From the NCBI GenBank assembly GCA_023416135.1, contig JAEZIF010000415.1, positions 1 to 6,909 on the forward strand: 6,909 nucleotides of DNA, written 5' to 3'. A program made the position numbers and the translations under genes. Below the pieces are notes generated by a model. That model searched no databases and was not told the origin of the DNA. It saw only the letters and a list, made by a program, of their open reading frames with translations. Shown in pieces: positions 1 to 5,999 of the stretch (position 1 is its first letter; every line of letters begins with the position of its first letter). The DNA is from Pseudomonadota bacterium. GTDB taxonomy: Bacteria; Pseudomonadota; Alphaproteobacteria; Reyranellales; Reyranellaceae.

Positions 1-990
1 GACCTGCATAAGGAGAAGTTCCTGCGCCGCATCCTCACCGGCGAGGACACCTGGTGCCAGCTGTTCAGCGAGCCGGGCAGCGGGTCGGACATGGCAGGTG
101 CGGTGACGCGCGCCGACCGCCGCGGCAATCAGTGGGTGATCAACGGCCAGAAGGTGTGGACGACCAGTGCCCACAAGGCGCACTGGGGGCTGCTGCTGGC
201 GCGCGCCAACTGGGATGTCCCCAAGCACAAGGGGCTCGCCTACTTCATCCTCGACATGAAGCAGCCCGGCGTTCAGGTCCATCCGCTGAAGCAGATGAAC
301 GGCCATGCCTCGTTCAACCAGGTGTTCTTCACCGATGCCATCGTCGAGCCGGAGATGATGGTGTGCGACGTGGGCGACGGCTGGACGGTCGCCACCACCA
401 CCCTGATGCACGAACGCCGCGGCGCCGACGGCCTGCGGAGCTGGGCGCAGGCCTCCGACCGCAAGGGCCGCATCTACGAGGAGGAGAAGGCCGAGATCGC
501 CTCCACCATGGAGCCCTACAAGTGGTATCCGCAACGCGCCGGGCGCGTCGACCTGGTGATGGAGCGCGCGAAGGCGACGGGCAAGATCAAGGATCCCGTC
601 ATTCGCCAGGAGATCGCCAAGCTCCTGGTCATGGCCAAGTCGGCCGAATGGACCGCACGGCGCGCGCGGGCGGCGCAGGCACAGGGCAAGCCGCAGGGTC
701 CGGAAGGCTCGCTCGGCAAGCTGGTGTCGAGCCATGTCGCGCGCCAGGCGGCTCGGGTGCACACCTATCTTTCGGGCGCCGATGCCCTGCTGACGGGCGA
801 GGACAGCCCGATGGGCGGCATCATCGCCGAGATCCTGGTCTCCGTGCCGGCGACCTCGATCGCCGGCGGCACCGACGAGATCCAGCGCAACATCATCTCC
901 GAGCGCGTCCTGAAGATGCCCAAGGAGCCCAGCGTCGACACCAACAAGCCGTTCAAGGACGTGCCACGCAACATCACGGCGAAGTCGTAA
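1..990 (+). CDS. Acyl-CoA dehydrogenase, 5'-truncated by window edge
   Basis: The reading frame is open from base 1, and 329 C-terminal residues are visible; the missing N-terminus lies upstream. The family uses FAD to introduce an alpha,beta double bond into acyl-CoA thioesters in the cytoplasm and passes electrons to electron-transfer flavoprotein. Seen here: the flavin/substrate signature WCQLFSEPGSGSDMAG at about visible residues 18-33; the middle beta-domain (NGQKVWTT, then FILDMKQPGVQVHPLKQMNG); GWTVATTTLMHER starting the C-terminal helical domain; and the family's C-terminal GGTDEIQRNIISERVL. A charged segment of roughly 60-90 residues follows the HERRG helix start and is longer than in short/medium-chain enzymes. 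The residue aligning with the catalytic Glu of medium-chain acyl-CoA dehydrogenase (the E of YEGT) is Gly here (AGGT, codon 865-867), so the base probably lies elsewhere. Substrate cannot be assigned. The family call is firm. Confidence 0.95.
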   Translation, partial: DLHKEKFLRRILTGEDTWCQLFSEPGSGSDMAGAVTRADRRGNQWVINGQKVWTTSAHKAHWGLLLARANWDVPKHKGLAYFILDMKQPGVQVHPLKQMNGHASFNQVFFTDAIVEPEMMVCDVGDGWTVATTTLMHERRGADGLRSWAQASDRKGRIYEEEKAEIASTMEPYKWYPQRAGRVDLVMERAKATGKIKDPVIRQEIAKLLVMAKSAEWTARRARAAQAQGKPQGPEGSLGKLVSSHVARQAARVHTYLSGADALLTGEDSPMGGIIAEILVSVPATSIAGGTDEIQRNIISERVLKMPKEPSVDTNKPFKDVPRNITAKS

Positions 991-1010
991 AGTGTGATAT
1001 CCTCGCGCGC

Positions 1011-1727
1011 ATGCCCCGTCCCCTGATCGGCGTGACCCTGGATGCGGAAAAGCCCGGCGGTTACTCCAAGTTTCCCTGGTATGCGCTGCGCCAGAACTAT
1101 CTCGACGCGATCGACGCCGCGGGCGGCCTGCCCGTGGCCCTGCCGCATGAGCCCGACCGTGTCGGCGACTATCTCGAGCGCATCGATGCCCTGGTCGTGA
1201 CCGGCGGCGCCTTCGACGTCGATCCCTCCTACTATGGCGGCGGGTCCAAGCACGCCACGGTGATCACCAAGGACCGCCGCACCGCCTTCGAGTTCGCCGT
1301 CACCAGGGGTGCGCTCGACCAGAACAAGCCGGTGCTGGGCATCTGCGGCGGCCAGCAGCTCCTGCATGTCGTGCTGGGCGGCAAGCTGATCCAGCACATC
1401 CCCGACGCCATTGCCGAGGCGCTGGCGCACGAGCAGCCCAATCCACGCAACGAGCCCGGCCACCGGGTGACGGTCGCCAAGGGCACGCAGTTGCACGGCA
1501 TCGTCGGCGCCGACGAATTGCAGGTGAACAGCGCGCACCACCAGGCGGCCGCCGATGCGCCGGACGGAATCGTGGTGAACGCCACCGCGCCCGACGGCGT
1601 CATCGAAGGCATCGAGGCGCCGCGCTATCGCTTCTGCATCGGCGTGCAGTGGCATCCCGAATTCCTGATCTCCGAGGGCGACGCCAGACTCTTCCGCGCC
1701 TTCCTGGGAGCGGCAGCAACGAAGTGA
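1011..1727 (+). CDS. Class-I glutamine amidotransferase-like hydrolase (peptidase C26, PuuD-like)
   Basis: This encodes 238 residues, close to the usual length for gamma-glutamyl-gamma-aminobutyrate hydrolase-type proteins. Such enzymes are cytoplasmic and cleave gamma-glutamyl amide bonds; PuuD acts in putrescine breakdown. Seen: N-terminal RPLIGVTLDAE; DALVVTGGAFDVDPSYYG (about 59-76), the family's oxyanion/substrate loop; nucleophile elbow LGICGGQQ with Cys112; and C-terminal QWHPEF supplying His215 and Glu217, so the catalytic triad is complete. The elbow reads GICGGQ rather than the GICRGxQ of E. coli PuuD. The ATG at 1011 is chosen because the family's first beta-strand begins immediately after it; the same frame stays open upstream only as a shadow of the dehydrogenase. 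No clear Shine-Dalgarno sequence precedes it. Its TGA overlaps the GTG of the next gene. No polyamine genes are visible, so the substrate is unproven. Confidence 0.93.
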   Translation: MPRPLIGVTLDAEKPGGYSKFPWYALRQNYLDAIDAAGGLPVALPHEPDRVGDYLERIDALVVTGGAFDVDPSYYGGGSKHATVITKDRRTAFEFAVTRGALDQNKPVLGICGGQQLLHVVLGGKLIQHIPDAIAEALAHEQPNPRNEPGHRVTVAKGTQLHGIVGADELQVNSAHHQAAADAPDGIVVNATAPDGVIEGIEAPRYRFCIGVQWHPEFLISEGDARLFRAFLGAAATK

Positions 1728-2497
1728 GTGAACCCGAAAGAATAGCCAAGCGGCTGGCACGCGCGGGGCTCTGCTCGCGGCGCGACGCCGAGCGCTGGAT
1801 TGCCGCCGGCCGCGTCAAGGTCGACGGCAAGGTGCTCGACACGCCGGCCTTCACCGTCACCGACAAGAGCAGGATCGAGGTCGACGGCAAGGCCCTGCCC
1901 GACGCCGACCGTGCGCGGCTGTGGCGCTATCACAAGCCCACGGGCGAGCTGGTGACGGCGCGCGATCCGCAAGGCCGGCCGACCATCTTCGATTCGCTGC
2001 CCAAGGGCATGCCGCGCGTCGTCACCGTGGGCCGGCTCGACTTCATGTCGGAGGGCCTGCTGCTGCTCACCAACGACGGCGGACTGGCACGGCAGCTGGA
2101 GCTGCCGGCCAACGGCTGGACCCGCCGCTATCGCGCGCGCGTGCACGGCATGGTCGACGAGGCGCGGCTCGCGGCGCTCGCCAACGGCATCACCATAGAG
2201 GGCGTGCGCTACGGCGCCATCCAGGCCAGGCTCGAGCGCCAGCAGCGCACCAATGCCTGGCTGGAGATCGCGCTCGCCGAAGGCAAGAACCGCGAGGTGC
2301 GCCGCGTGCTCGCGCATCTCGACCTGCCGGTCATGCGCCTGATCCGTGTCGCCTTCGGCCCCTTCTATCTCGGCGAGCTCGACCGCAACCAGGTCGAGGA
2401 GGTGCCTCAACAGGCGCTCGCCAGCCTGCTGGGCGTCAAGTCGCCGCCGCGCAAGGCGGGCTGGGCCAAGCCGAAGTCTCAAAGACGGCGGCACTGA
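1724..2497 (+). CDS. rluB: RluB/RsuA-family rRNA pseudouridine synthase
   Basis: This encodes 257 residues from the GTG at 1724. It isomerises a uridine in ribosomal RNA to pseudouridine (U2605 of 23S rRNA for E. coli RluB, U516 of 16S rRNA for RsuA). Seen: an N-terminal S4 RNA-binding domain (about 4-65) with RIAKRLARAGLCSRRDAE and GRVKVDG; then the catalytic domain with GRLDFMSEGLLLLTND, whose Asp106 is the family nucleophile; then EGKNREVRRVLAHL and LIRVAFGPF, typical of this family. A basic Lys/Arg-rich tail ends the protein. Frame is open further upstream, but the GTG sits just before the S4 domain and overlaps the preceding TGA (GTGA), the same junction type as at 3063; a GGGAG lies 13 bases upstream, which is long spacing. 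Its stop shares a base with the rsmD ATG. RluB versus RsuA specificity cannot be settled by eye, so the symbol is tentative. Confidence 0.9.
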   Translation: MSEPERIAKRLARAGLCSRRDAERWIAAGRVKVDGKVLDTPAFTVTDKSRIEVDGKALPDADRARLWRYHKPTGELVTARDPQGRPTIFDSLPKGMPRVVTVGRLDFMSEGLLLLTNDGGLARQLELPANGWTRRYRARVHGMVDEARLAALANGITIEGVRYGAIQARLERQQRTNAWLEIALAEGKNREVRRVLAHLDLPVMRLIRVAFGPFYLGELDRNQVEEVPQQALASLLGVKSPPRKAGWAKPKSQRRRH

Positions 2498-3066
2498 TGC
2501 TGAAGATCGTCGGCGGCAAACACCGCGGCCGCACCATTGCCGCTCCCGAAGGCCAGGGCACCCGGCCGACGGCGAGCCGCGCGCGCGAGGCACTGTTCAA
2601 CATCCTGGCGCACGCCAACTGGCGCGACGACGGCACCTCGCCCCTGATCGATGTGCGCGTCCTCGACGCCTTCGCGGGCTCGGGTGCGCTGGGGCTCGAG
2701 GCATTGTCGCGTGGCGCCGCGCACGCGACCTTCCTCGACAACGACGCGACTGCGATCCGGCTGATCGGCGAGAACGTCGCCAGGCTCGGCGAGACCGGCG
2801 CTGCCAAGATCGTGCGCGGCGATGCGACACGGCCACCGCCCGGCCGCGAGCCCTGCGACCTGGTCTTCCTCGATCCGCCCTATCGCTCGCGACAGGCGGC
2901 ACCGGCCCTGAGCGCCCTCGCCGCCGCGGGCTGGGTGGCGCCCGACGCCATCGTCACCGTCGAGCTGGCGCACAACGAGGACATCACCACGCCGGCGGGC
3001 TTCGAGGTGATCGACGAGCGCCGCTATGGTGCCGCCAAGATCGTGATCCTGCGAGGCAAGCCGTGA
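2497..3066 (+). CDS. rsmD: 16S rRNA (guanine(966)-N2)-methyltransferase RsmD
   Basis: This encodes 189 residues, matching the family's usual 180-200. RsmD uses S-adenosylmethionine to methylate N2 of G966 (E. coli numbering) of 16S rRNA in the assembling small subunit. Seen: N-terminal KIVGGKHRGR followed by TRPTASRAREALFNIL (22-37), the RsmD signature; SAM-binding motif I DAFAGSGALGLEALSRGA (57-74); an acidic strand end FLDND (79-83); and the catalytic DPPY (126-129), typical of methyltransferases acting on exocyclic amino groups of bases. A C-terminal strand pair (IDERRYGAAKIVIL) closes the Rossmann fold. The ATG at 2497 overlaps the previous stop (TGATG), implying translational coupling to the pseudouridine synthase, a functionally sensible partner since both modify rRNA. 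No key residue is missing. Confidence 0.95.
   Translation: MLKIVGGKHRGRTIAAPEGQGTRPTASRAREALFNILAHANWRDDGTSPLIDVRVLDAFAGSGALGLEALSRGAAHATFLDNDATAIRLIGENVARLGETGAAKIVRGDATRPPPGREPCDLVFLDPPYRSRQAAPALSALAAAGWVAPDAIVTVELAHNEDITTPAGFEVIDERRYGAAKIVILRGKP
3053..3056 (+). promoter_or_regulatory. Ribosome binding site for the GTG-started phosphatase gene
   Basis: GAGG lies inside the last codons of rsmD, six bases before the GTG at 3063. This supports GTG as the start rather than the in-frame ATG at 3087, which would remove the first beta-strand residues just before the catalytic RHGET. Confidence 0.55.
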
Positions 3067-3671
3067 CGCTGAGTGCTCCCCTTTACATGCTGCGCCACGG
3101 CGAGACGGCGTGGAACACCGAGCGGCGCATGCAGGGCACCAAGGATTCGGCGCTCACCGAACGCGGCCGCGCACAGGCGCTGGCGATGGGCCGCACGCTC
3201 AAGGCCGAGCTTGCGCGCACGCCCGGCCCCACGACCTTCCTGCGCAGCCCGCTCGGCCGCGTGCGCGAGACGACGGAGATCGTCGGCCGCGAGCTCGGCC
3301 TCGATCCCGGGGAGTGGCGCGACGATCTGCGGCTGGCCGAGTTGGGCTACGGCCAGTGGGAAGGCTTCAGCTGGAAGGAGATCGAGCTCACGCATCCCAC
3401 GGCGCTCGCCGACTGGCGCGCCGATCCGCATGGCTATTGCCCGCCCGGCGGCGAGACGCACGCCGAGCTGCGCCGCCGCTCGGACGCGGTGCTGGCCGAG
3501 ATCATCGCCTCCAAAACGCGCACGGTCGTGGTCGGCCATGGCGTGAGCGGCGCGGTGCTGCGCGGGATCAATCTCGGGCTCGACGCCAAGGCGATGTTCG
3601 TGCTCGAGAAGCCGCAGGACGCCTTCTTCCGGCTGCTCGCCGGCGTCGAGGAGAAGATCTTCTGCAGTTAG
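3063..3671 (+). CDS. Histidine phosphatase family protein (phosphoglycerate mutase-like)
   Basis: This encodes 202 residues from GTG. The superfamily transfers phosphate through a phosphohistidine; members include cofactor-dependent phosphoglycerate mutases, GpmB-like phosphatases and alpha-ribazole phosphatase (CobC). Seen: LYMLRHGETAWN with the phospho-acceptor His12 and Arg11; MQGTKDSALTERGRAQA, the substrate-pocket loop; FLRSPLGRVRET with Arg61; LAELGYGQWEG with Glu93, the likely proton donor; and VVVGHGVSGAVLRG with the second His159. The active-site set is therefore complete. The size fits GpmB/CobC-type phosphatases better than the roughly 250-residue glycolytic mutase. The start overlaps the rsmD stop (GTGA), so it is probably translated by coupled re-initiation. 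No cobalamin or glycolysis genes are nearby, so the substrate is unknown. It is the last gene of the plus-strand run. Confidence 0.93.
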   Translation: MTLSAPLYMLRHGETAWNTERRMQGTKDSALTERGRAQALAMGRTLKAELARTPGPTTFLRSPLGRVRETTEIVGRELGLDPGEWRDDLRLAELGYGQWEGFSWKEIELTHPTALADWRADPHGYCPPGGETHAELRRRSDAVLAEIIASKTRTVVVGHGVSGAVLRGINLGLDAKAMFVLEKPQDAFFRLLAGVEEKIFCS

Positions 3672-3708
3672 CGCGTTCGCGCAGAATGGACTGCCGGATC
3701 TCTTCCGG
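3671..3708. terminator. Possible weak bidirectional terminator hairpins between convergent genes
   Basis: Two short inverted repeats fill the gap between the two stop codons. GCGCG-TT-CGCGC (3671-3682) begins on the last base of the phosphatase TAG. CCGGA-TCTCT-TCCGG (3694-3708) could gain two wobble pairs in plus-strand RNA. Neither is followed by a T-run on either strand, so an intrinsic terminator is doubtful; the repeats may only slow polymerase or protect 3' ends. Confidence 0.2.
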
Positions 3709-3716
3709 TGGAGCCG

Positions 3717-4139
3717 TCAGCCTCTGGCCAGCCGCGCGGTGCGCCGGCAGCCGCTGTTCTCGCTGATGACGAGACTGCCGCCCTCGCCGCGGCCCGTGAA
3801 CTTGCCCTCGCGTCGGTCGGAGGCCTTGACCGACGCGACGCCGAGCAGGGTAAAGGGGCCGCTCGGCTTGGCGACACCATGGATCTGCCACAGGCTGGGC
3901 GTCGGTGCGGGCGGCGGCGCCTTCTTCAGGTTGGGCACCGGACCCTGCGCGGTCGTGTCGTAGGCCGAGCCGTCGACGAAGCCGTTCTCGATCACGATGA
4001 CGAATTCGAGCGGGGCATTGCACGAGCCGCCGTCGCTCTTGCCGCGCCATTGACCGTCGAGGGGCGAGGTCGGCGTCGACTGGCCGAACGCCTGGGTCGT
4101 CGCAACCAACAGGAACGTGAGGAACAGGATTCGCTTCAT
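3717..4139 (-). CDS. Small exported protein of unknown function
   Basis: This encodes 140 residues that I do not recognise as a named family. The N-terminus is a clear Sec-type signal peptide: MKR, a hydrophobic core of about residues 4-14, then TQAFGQS with probable cleavage around 17-20. No lipobox Cys is present, so a soluble periplasmic or secreted product is expected. The mature part (about 120 residues) has a WRGKSDGGSCNAPLEF opening, alternating hydrophobic/Gly stretches suggesting small beta-strands, a Pro-rich loop (KKAPPPAPTP) and a C-terminal SGCRRTARL. Two cysteines, 40 and 131, sit at the two ends of the mature chain and could form a disulfide. The ATG at 4139 is chosen because the signal peptide begins there and it overlaps the mutL TGA (ATGA); a GGAAG lies three bases upstream. 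Frame is open further upstream, but that part overlaps mutL. It resembles small Trp/Gly/Cys-containing secreted proteins common in alphaproteobacteria, an impression rather than a match. Confidence 0.8.
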   Translation of the reverse strand: MKRILFLTFLLVATTQAFGQSTPTSPLDGQWRGKSDGGSCNAPLEFVIVIENGFVDGSAYDTTAQGPVPNLKKAPPPAPTPSLWQIHGVAKPSGPFTLLGVASVKASDRREGKFTGRGEGGSLVISENSGCRRTARLARG

Positions 4140-5938
4140 CGTCTTCCGAACAGTCGCTCGATGTCGGCCAAGTTCAGCTCCACATAGGTCGGCCGGCCAT
4201 GATTGCACTGTCCGGAGTGAGGTGTCGCCTCCATTTGCCGCAGCAGGGCGTTCATCTCCTCGACCGTGAGGCGGCGGCCGGCGCGCACCGAGGTGTGGCA
4301 GGCCAGTGTGCCGCACACTTCCTCGATCTTCTCCTTGAGCGCCAGATGATCGCCCATCTCGCCGAGTTCGTCGGCGAGATCGCGCACCAGGCCCTGGACA
4401 TCGACCTCGCCCAGCACCGCGGGTGTTTCACGCACGACCACTGCACCCAGGCCGAACGGCTCCAGCACCAGGCCCATCTCGGCAAGCTCGTCGGCGCGCT
4501 GCGCCAGGCGGCGCGCGCCGTCCTCGCCGATCTCGACAACCTCGGGCAGCAGCAGGGCCTGGCGCTTCACGCCGTCGGCCTGCAACTGATCCTTCAGGCG
4601 CTCGTGCATCAGCCGCTCGTGGGCGGCATGCTGGTCGACGATGACGACGCCCTGGTCGGTCTGGGCGACGATGTAGGTCTCGTGCAGCTGGGCGCGCGCC
4701 ACGCCCAGCGGATAGTGCTGGCCGTTGCCGTTCGGCGCCTCGGCCGGCGTCTCGACGCGAGCCGATGGCGCATCGAACGGTGCCACGAACTGCATGGCCG
4801 CTTCGGAAAGGCCTCGCGGCACGGATACGGAGCGACCACCCCCCATCGGAAGCGGCGTCGAATAGCCGGTGTGCGGCCGGAAAGCGCCGAGCGCCGCATC
4901 GGCGACCGTCGTGCTGGCGCGATGACCGGCGGCCGACAGCGCGGTGCGCAGCGCCCCCACGATCAGGCCGCGCACGATGCCGGCGTCGCGGAAGCGCACC
5001 TCGGTCTTGGCGGGATGGACGTTGACGTCGACCATCGCGGTCGGCGCGTCGAGGAACAGCGCCACCATGGGATGACGATCGCGCGCCAGAAAATCCTGGT
5101 AGGCGCCACGTACCGCGCCGGCCAGCAGCTTGTCGCGCACCGGCCGGCCGTTGACGAAGAGATACTGATGCTGGCCGGTCGGCCGGTTGAGCGTCGGCAG
5201 GCCGGCGAAGCCCGTGAGCCTGAAACCCTCGCGGTTGGCGTCGATCGCCACCGCATTGTCGGCGAACTCGCGGCCCATGATGGCCGCCAGGCGCTCCAGC
5301 CGCGCCGCGCCTGGCTTGTCGAGCAACGAGGGATTGGCCGCCGGCAGGTCGACCAGCGTGCGCTCCTCGCTTTCCAGGCGAAAGGCGATGGCGGGATGGG
5401 CCATGGCGAGGCGCCGCAGTGCGTCGGCGACATGGCCGGATTCGGTGCGCGGCTCCTTGAGGAACTTCAGACGGGCGGGCGTCGCAAAGAAGAGATCGCG
5501 GACCTCGACGCGCGTGCCGGCAGGATGCGCCGCCGGCCGCGCCTCGCCCTTGGCGCCGCCTTCGATGTCGAGACTCCAGGCGGTGTCGGCGCCGGCCGGC
5601 CGCGACGTCAGGACGAAACGGCTGACCGAGGCGATCGAGGGCAAGGCCTCGCCGCGAAAACCGAGCGTGCGGATCTCGCTCAGGTCGTCGTCGGGAAGCT
5701 TGGACGTGCAGTGACGCTCGACGGCAAGCGCCATCTCCTCGCGCGTCATGCCCACGCCGTCGTCGACCACCGAGATGAAGCTGCGGCCGCCTTCCTTCAG
5801 GACGACGGCGATGCGATGCGCGCCGGCATCGATCGCGTTCTCGACCAGTTCCTTGACCGCGCTCGCCGGACGCTCGACCACCTCGCCCGCGGCGATGCGG
5901 TTGACCAGGGTCGATGGAAGGCGGCGGAGCGCGCTCAT
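4136..5938 (-). CDS. mutL: DNA mismatch repair protein MutL, endonuclease type
   Basis: This encodes 600 residues. MutL couples mismatch recognition by MutS to strand removal. The N-terminal GHKL ATPase domain shows RIAAGEVVERPASAVKEL (14-31) with catalytic Glu30 and Mg-binding Asn34, DDGVGM (59-64), TLGFRGEALPSIASV (91-105), and GTRVEVRDLFFATPARLKFL. HPAKTEVRF follows in the transducer domain, then a variable linker. The C-terminal domain carries DQHAAHE with a further Glu (435-446), fitting the DQHA(X)2E(X)4E endonuclease motif, plus ACHTSVR (Cys547), CNHGRP (Cys578) and a terminal FGR. These metal-site motifs are absent from E. coli MutL and mark a nicking MutL. An upstream in-frame ATG exists at 5950, but GAGGG is well placed before the ATG at 5938, which directly precedes the conserved N-terminus. 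It follows the M16 peptidase gene by 61 bases and overlaps the next gene by ATGA. Confidence 0.97.
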   Translation of the reverse strand: MSALRRLPSTLVNRIAAGEVVERPASAVKELVENAIDAGAHRIAVVLKEGGRSFISVVDDGVGMTREEMALAVERHCTSKLPDDDLSEIRTLGFRGEALPSIASVSRFVLTSRPAGADTAWSLDIEGGAKGEARPAAHPAGTRVEVRDLFFATPARLKFLKEPRTESGHVADALRRLAMAHPAIAFRLESEERTLVDLPAANPSLLDKPGAARLERLAAIMGREFADNAVAIDANREGFRLTGFAGLPTLNRPTGQHQYLFVNGRPVRDKLLAGAVRGAYQDFLARDRHPMVALFLDAPTAMVDVNVHPAKTEVRFRDAGIVRGLIVGALRTALSAAGHRASTTVADAALGAFRPHTGYSTPLPMGGGRSVSVPRGLSEAAMQFVAPFDAPSARVETPAEAPNGNGQHYPLGVARAQLHETYIVAQTDQGVVIVDQHAAHERLMHERLKDQLQADGVKRQALLLPEVVEIGEDGARRLAQRADELAEMGLVLEPFGLGAVVVRETPAVLGEVDVQGLVRDLADELGEMGDHLALKEKIEEVCGTLACHTSVRAGRRLTVEEMNALLRQMEATPHSGQCNHGRPTYVELNLADIERLFGRR

Positions 5939-5943
5939 GGGCG

Positions 5944-5948
5944 CCCTC
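5944..5948 (-). promoter_or_regulatory. Ribosome binding site deciding the mutL start
   Basis: On the minus strand, GAGGG is followed by five bases and then the ATG at 5938. The alternative ATG at 5950 overlaps this site and has no comparable purine-rich sequence upstream (GCGTAAG precedes it), so the shorter 600-residue MutL is preferred. Confidence 0.6.
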
Positions 5949-5999
5949 ATCTTACGCTGGCCGGCTCTGGGAAAGATACTGGCGGGTCAGGCTGCCCGA

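Noticed and set aside
54..1010. In-frame upstream extension of the amidotransferase-like gene
   Set aside because: This stretch overlaps the conserved acyl-CoA dehydrogenase in another frame, and its translation is low-complexity Arg/Gly/Ala. The family's N-terminus begins at the ATG at 1011.
1341..1358. GICGGQQ nucleophile elbow instead of GICRGxQ
   Set aside because: The Cys, the surrounding glycines and the Gln are kept, and the His/Glu partners are intact. This looks like ordinary subfamily variation rather than loss of function.
765..1760. A 331-codon minus-strand frame opposite the amidotransferase-like gene
   Set aside because: It has no family motifs, and the opposite strand encodes a complete Cys-His-Glu enzyme. 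It is a codon-bias shadow.
1819..1892. A 14-base direct repeat, GGTCGACGGCAAGG, at 1819 and again exactly 60 bases later at 1879
   Set aside because: Both copies encode a VDGK turn in or next to the S4 domain of the pseudouridine synthase. This is explained by protein sequence and codon bias, with no flanking repeat structure.
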